Assembly (NCBI GenBank): GCA_013396915.1
Contig: VWZL01001939.1
Span: 202,673-266,672 of the forward strand
Source of the DNA: Stercorarius parasiticus
Lineage: Eukaryota; Chordata; Aves; Charadriiformes; Stercorariidae
Direction of reading: 5' to 3'
DNA length: 64,000 nt
In this document: in pieces, positions 59,501-64,000 of the stretch
Position numbering within the stretch: the first letter of the stretch is position 1
Layout: each line of letters starts with the position of its first letter
Translations under genes and position numbers: made by a program
Notes under the pieces: model-generated
Told to the model about the DNA's origin: nothing
Databases searched by the model: none
The model's input: only the letters and a program-made list of their open reading frames with translations

Positions 59501-62500
59501 ATGCAGAAAAATAACACAAACTAAGACTAAACAAGGTTAAACCTAGCATGAAGCTGGCAAAAGCCAGCGTAAGATTGATTCCTCTGCACCACTTGCAGGA
59601 GAGCTGACAACAAAATAAAATAAAAAAAAAAATCTCATTTTTGTTCTGGAGGAAATACCATGTTTTCCCATGAGCCACCTTCTTCCCTTCAAGATCATGT
59701 ATTTTACATCCAAACCTTGAGTGAAGCAATTTGGTAGATAAAGGTAACTTAACACTTTTCCTCTTGCTTCTAGAGGCAGCATCTTAGTAACAGTAGCACT
59801 TGCATATATTCAGTGCTCCTTATGCATTACAACTTATGCAGTACCACAATTTTGTTTGTCAAACTTGAAGAAAATGAGGAAGCAAAATCCCATTAATAGC
59901 TGCAAAAGGAAGTATGGTATTGTTTTTGCAACAGCCAGTGTGAATACTCCTGTGTTTAAAGTCAGAAATAAATTTGGACTCTACTTTTTTTGTTTGTTTG
60001 TTTTTGCTGTTGTTGTTCCTTATAAAGTAGGCTTTATTTCCAGGTGGAAAGAGGAGAATGGGTAATGAAGAGACTCCTAAGAAACAGGAAATCAATAACA
60101 CAAGAACTGTGACTCGGGAACTGGTCTCCCTTTGGCCTTATTTGAAATGCTTAACATTTAATATCTTATATAATTCATACAACAAAACATATAAAAATCT
60201 TGACCCTTTGAAAAAAATATAATTAGCACTGTACTAAGAGGTGAATTAATTTCATGAATATATTTCTAAATAATTCTTTCAGACTATTCAAATATACCCA
60301 CTGCTTAGGAAATGCTTACTTTCAGTGCAGCCTGGTGCTCTCAGGGTCGAGTCCTTCCTCCTAAATAGAGGCTGCACATTGGATCCTGTGGTGGTGGGAT
60401 GCAGAGGAACAGGGGTGACTAACAGACTCCACAGCAGGGGCCTCATACCAACCTGCTGCACAGTGGTGTGATGAATGATCCATAACACATTCAGCATAGG
60501 AGGAAGCCTAGATATATCTAAAGTCTGAGGTATTTCTTGCTTCTAAATCTACACGTTTTTAAATTAAACCAACATTTCAGAGGCGTTAAAATCACTAGCA
60601 ACTCAGTTGTTTCTAGCCTTAGGTTGAAACACCTCATAAGTGTAACATTATTTATCAGAAGACCATTCGATTAATTTAAAACTTGTGACTAGAAAATGGA
60701 AAAAAAAATCATAAAAGACTCAAACCCATAAACACAAGGGGAAAAAAGAAAAGAATGTAACTTCATACGGTAAAGCATTTTCACATACTTTCAGGAAGCT
60801 TCGTCACTGACTAGTTTTTCAAGGGCATCTCTGTTTAACAGTTACATTATCCCTATCACTATAATACTTGATATATTTTATACTTGTTTTTTAGAAAACC
60901 ATGCAAAATACTTCTACTTTTATTGATGAAAATTTTGCATTCATGGATTTCTTCAGTGCTGCAGCATAATATATTAGTTTATAGATTATCACTGGAACAA
61001 CGCTACTAGGGTGCTATTTATACAAGAAACTAGTTTAGATATAAAAAGTAATTTAGGAGGTGCAAAATTAATTCTGTTGTAGATGTAGTCTATATGTTCT
61101 GTGCTATAGTTAAGTAATTGATGCTTTTCTAATGTCATTTCATCAGTACTGTTAAGAAGCTGTATAAAGAAGCCTGCATCTGTGTCTTTAGCTCAACAAA
61201 TCATGACTCTAGTTGAAAAGAAATGTATTCTATGCTGGTAATTCATTTTATCTTTCAGGGCATAGTTACAATTTTTGACTAAATGACTGGTATGTGTACT
61301 AATCATTATAAGTTAAAGTATTATTTAGGTCCCAGTTATTTAAAAGTTAAAAGAAACTGAGTGAAAATATGGATTTAAAAATATAGAAAGTCTGTCAAGG
61401 TGTGAAGTTGTATTAAAGTTGCAGAAGTTAAATTAGGTATTGGTATGCCACAAATAATAAAATTACATTTATTTAAAAAAACCAACACACCAAAGTAAAA
61501 CAAAATATAGCAGCAACTGCAACAACAAAAAAGAAAATGATGTAAAGTTGCAAAAATAGATTGTTTGTGAACACTTGTTTGAATTGCAGGTGGTTTTTTC
61601 TCTTCAACCTGGATCACACTGCTTTTAGTCCCTAGGAATGAGATTCCTATAAATGATATGTGTTTGGAGGAATGGTTAAGTTTTGTATGGTTTGTTACTA
61701 CATTTCTAAATATAATAGCTTACGTTTACAAACGAAAGTTATTTACACAAAAGCAAGAACAACCGTTATTTGTCTACGTCCACACTAGCGCACTTGGTAA
61801 GAACAGTAGTGAGGTTTCAAAGTGAATCCTCTGGCCATCCTTGAGCATTGATTCAGTTTGAAAGTGATATTCATTCACAAGAGCTTGATCGGTTTTGGAG
61901 GTAAACACAACATGAGGTCTGCTCTCAGGTATGCATCAGATGCACCCAAACTGCTGGCGCAGATCTAATTGTTTGAACCAATGATCTGTCCTTTTGGATC
62001 TTCAAATCATAAGGACGATGGGTATGTTTATGCAAGGGAACAGACTAAATCTAATCTGGAGGAAGAACAAACCATATTGCATACAAAACATTACATATAT
62101 TGTCAATGTAGTCACTTTACCTCTGATATTTCAATCCAGAGAGCCCCTCCTACGGTACAAAATTGCTTTCTAATGTGGACATAGCATTTTTCATGCTCTG
62201 TTTATTATTTACTTCTCACCTAAATAAGACAAAGCAGCCAGAAGCAGAAACAATTAAATATAATTGGTCACCAGACACCAAGAACATGTAACACTGACTG
62301 CAAATACTTGAAGTGAATAATTTGTGAAGAATTTCAGAGAATTGGCTTTACCTATACTATTTAGTGAATAATTTTGAAAAATAATTCTCCAACACGTGCA
62401 GAGAAACCAGAATAATTTTGCAGTGCTCTATTACAGGAGAAAAAAGATGAATACCTGATTTAGTTGTAATGGATAATTTGAGCAGATCTCAGTTTCCCTG

Positions 62501-63320
62501 AAATTACAGGAGGAGTATAGCTGATGTCACAATTCTACACCTAATTACTGTAGATGGACAACCCACAGAACGGTTTCTCTACAGGTACTGTAGAGATTTT
62601 GTGGATTTTACGTGCTGGTTCAGTGTCAAGAACTGAAAGGAAAATTAGTGTCAATAGAATTCTGTGCCAAAATATCATGTTTAATTTGTACTTCCACTTC
62701 TGCTTCCACATTCCATTTCAGTCTCCTTCCATTTGCAAACAGCTACATCCCTTTCATTCAGCAGTCACCTTTGCTCAGCCAAGACTCTTCAGCACAGACA
62801 TTAACCTCCTTGCCTTTTGATGCTGAGGTACCCCTGATGTTATAATCTGTTTTTTGTTTAGGAGGAATGGAAGGCAAGTCACAGTAGCATAAATAGAGAT
62901 GGTTTATTTTAGCAAGCTAGCAAAACTAACAAGGAAACTGAAGGTTTCCTGACAGGAAAAAAAAATCAAGGCACAGAGATCAGTGTATCTGAACTGTACA
63001 CCTCCGATCTGCATGTGTGTTTGATCCTCAAAATCACTGCTATGGTCTAGACAAAATTCTAGAAATAGTTTTTGCAAAGAGGAAACAGATATAAATAGTG
63101 CTGCTAAACTGTATGAACTATGACAATATAGAAAGCCAGAAGCTGGAGGTTTCTACCAACCCTGTTTAGAGAGATACTGGCTGAAACTCCTTTGCCAGAA
63201 AAACTCTGTGCAGTTTGGATAACTGAAATGGAGAAGCTTTTGTTTTGTTTTGAGAAGTCTGTGTTCCACAGCAGGCACAGGCATAGGCACAGTGTATTAC
63301 AACTAATTGTAGACAAAACA

Positions 63321-63372
63321 GACATCTAGAACATCTGTGACACCTAGAACAGACATCTGTGACATCTAGAAA
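63321..63372 (+). repeat. Imperfect 22-bp tandem repeat
   Basis: CATCTGTGACACCTAGAA at 63332 recurs as CATCTGTGACATCTAGAA at 63354, and a partial GACATCTAGAA unit precedes them at 63321. Confidence 0.8.
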
Positions 63373-63670
63373 TCATAAATGTATTGACTAGAGTATAATT
63401 ATTACTAACTCAAATATAAACATAGTGAAATAATATAACCAACAACAGTATGTAGACATTTTGTAACACTGTGAGGGCATAGCCAGACACAATCCTTAAT
63501 CATTTTACATAAGTATGGGAATAATGTGACCACCAATGGGGAAAAGACAAGTTGCATGTAGGAGGCATCCAAGTAAAAAAAAAGTTGCAGAGGACAATAC
63601 AAGCACAAGGGGCTGCAAATTCACAGGTGTCCTACTGAATACATAAGGATAGCTATGAAGACACCCCTAA

Positions 63671-64000
63671 CATTTAAACCAGAAACGAACGGGGAAGGGG
63701 ATAAAACCAGGCCCACTAGCAATGAGCCTAGGGATAAAGGGCCAAGGATGAGGGAGAAATCGGTAGCCCAGCTCAAGTGCATCTACACGAATGCACGTAG
63801 CATGGGCAACAAACAGGATGAGCTGGAAGCCATTGTGCAGCAGGACAACTATGATGTAGTCGCCATCACGGAAACATGGTGGGATGACTGTCATGACTGG
63901 AATGCTGCGATGAATGGCTATAGACTCTTCAGAAGGGATAGGCAAGGAAGGAGAGGCAGGGGTGTGTCTCTGTACAGTAGGGAAGGTTTTGATTGTATAG
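63671..64000 (+). mobile_element. CR1 LINE, start of a copy running off the window
   Basis: Begins with the end-of-ORF1 block (TTTAAACCAG, compared with TTTAAACCAGCC at the end of ORF1 in the large copy), then a GGGGATAAAACCAGGC-type spacer, then ORF2. It continues beyond base 64000, so its length and 3' end are unknown. Its endonuclease text is better preserved than in the 11945-15863 element. The 5' edge is approximate. Confidence 0.92.
63748..64000 (+). CDS. CR1 ORF2 N-terminus (endonuclease), open to the edge
   Basis: From ATG at 63748-63750 the frame stays open for 84 codons to the end of the window. It encodes AQLKCIYTNARSMGNKQDEL, then DVVAITETWWDDCHDWN, GYRLFRRDRQGRRGRG and VSLYSREGFDCI. 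The Asn of TNARS and the metal-binding Glu of ITETWW are both present, unlike in the other copy, where the Glu is Lys. The ATG lies just before the conserved AQLKC start and is a plausible start codon. Only the first two endonuclease motifs are visible; the YRPP, GDFN and SDH motifs and the reverse transcriptase would lie outside. The gene may or may not be intact further on. Confidence 0.75.
   Translation, partial: MREKSVAQLKCIYTNARSMGNKQDELEAIVQQDNYDVVAITETWWDDCHDWNAAMNGYRLFRRDRQGRRGRGVSLYSREGFDCI

Larger units (their letters stand above)
53561..63670. other. Unique AT-rich non-coding DNA, no gene seen
   Basis: About 10 kb without a recognisable gene or transposon. The longest frames (104 to 109 codons at 54781-55095, 56356-56685 and 59412-59729, all minus) have no family features. 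Two slightly GC-richer spots at 56860-57010 and 60310-60480 were not identified. Simple repeats are listed separately. Confidence 0.45.

Noticed and set aside
60340..60365. Second GTCGAGTCC tRNA-like word
   Set aside because: No cloverleaf can be drawn around it.

Overview
This is AT-rich vertebrate nuclear DNA, most probably from a bird. The evidence is nine pieces of CR1 (chicken repeat 1) LINE retrotransposons, several ending in the archosaur-type ATTCTATGAT tail, and a solo LTR of avian ERVL type flanked by a 5-bp target-site duplication. I found no host protein-coding gene, rRNA, tRNA or CRISPR array that I can support. Outside the CR1 copies, open reading frames reach at most about 130 codons, match no family I know, and are what chance gives in AT-rich DNA. 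The window reads as intergenic or deep intronic sequence.

Layout. 1-5460: unique AT-rich DNA with a diverged 77-bp direct repeat (1-77 and 911-987). 5461-5850: CR1 3' end, minus strand. 8805-15863: the most complex part. A large 5'-truncated CR1 on the plus strand (11945-15863) carries a remnant of ORF1 (SGNH-esterase end) and of ORF2 (AP-like endonuclease plus reverse transcriptase). Three single-N gaps interrupt this block, at 11005, 13988 and 14509. At each one the sequence before the N is repeated head-to-tail after it (2200/2344 bp, 196 bp and 134 bp), so about 2.5 kb here is very likely false duplication made by the assembly. 17000-19481: three further CR1 fragments. 23664-24433: solo ERVL-type LTR on the minus strand with AAGCC duplications, followed by a probable second LTR-like segment (24663-25128). 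33811-34170 and 38149-38795: two more CR1 3' ends. 38796-63670: unique AT-rich DNA with a few simple repeats, a G-quadruplex-type G run and a GC-richer patch at 53100-53560. 63671-64000: the start of another CR1 whose ORF2 is open, with its visible endonuclease motifs intact, to the edge of the window.

The recognisable coding sequence all belongs to retrotransposons, and in the large element it is dead: ORF2 there has stops, frameshifts, two changed endonuclease residues (Glu to Lys, His to Arg) and a changed reverse-transcriptase catalytic motif (FADN instead of FADD). I saw no undescribed biological system. The observations most worth checking are the gap-linked duplications, the 144-bp in-frame tandem duplication present in only one of the two copies, and the open CR1 ORF2 at the right edge.
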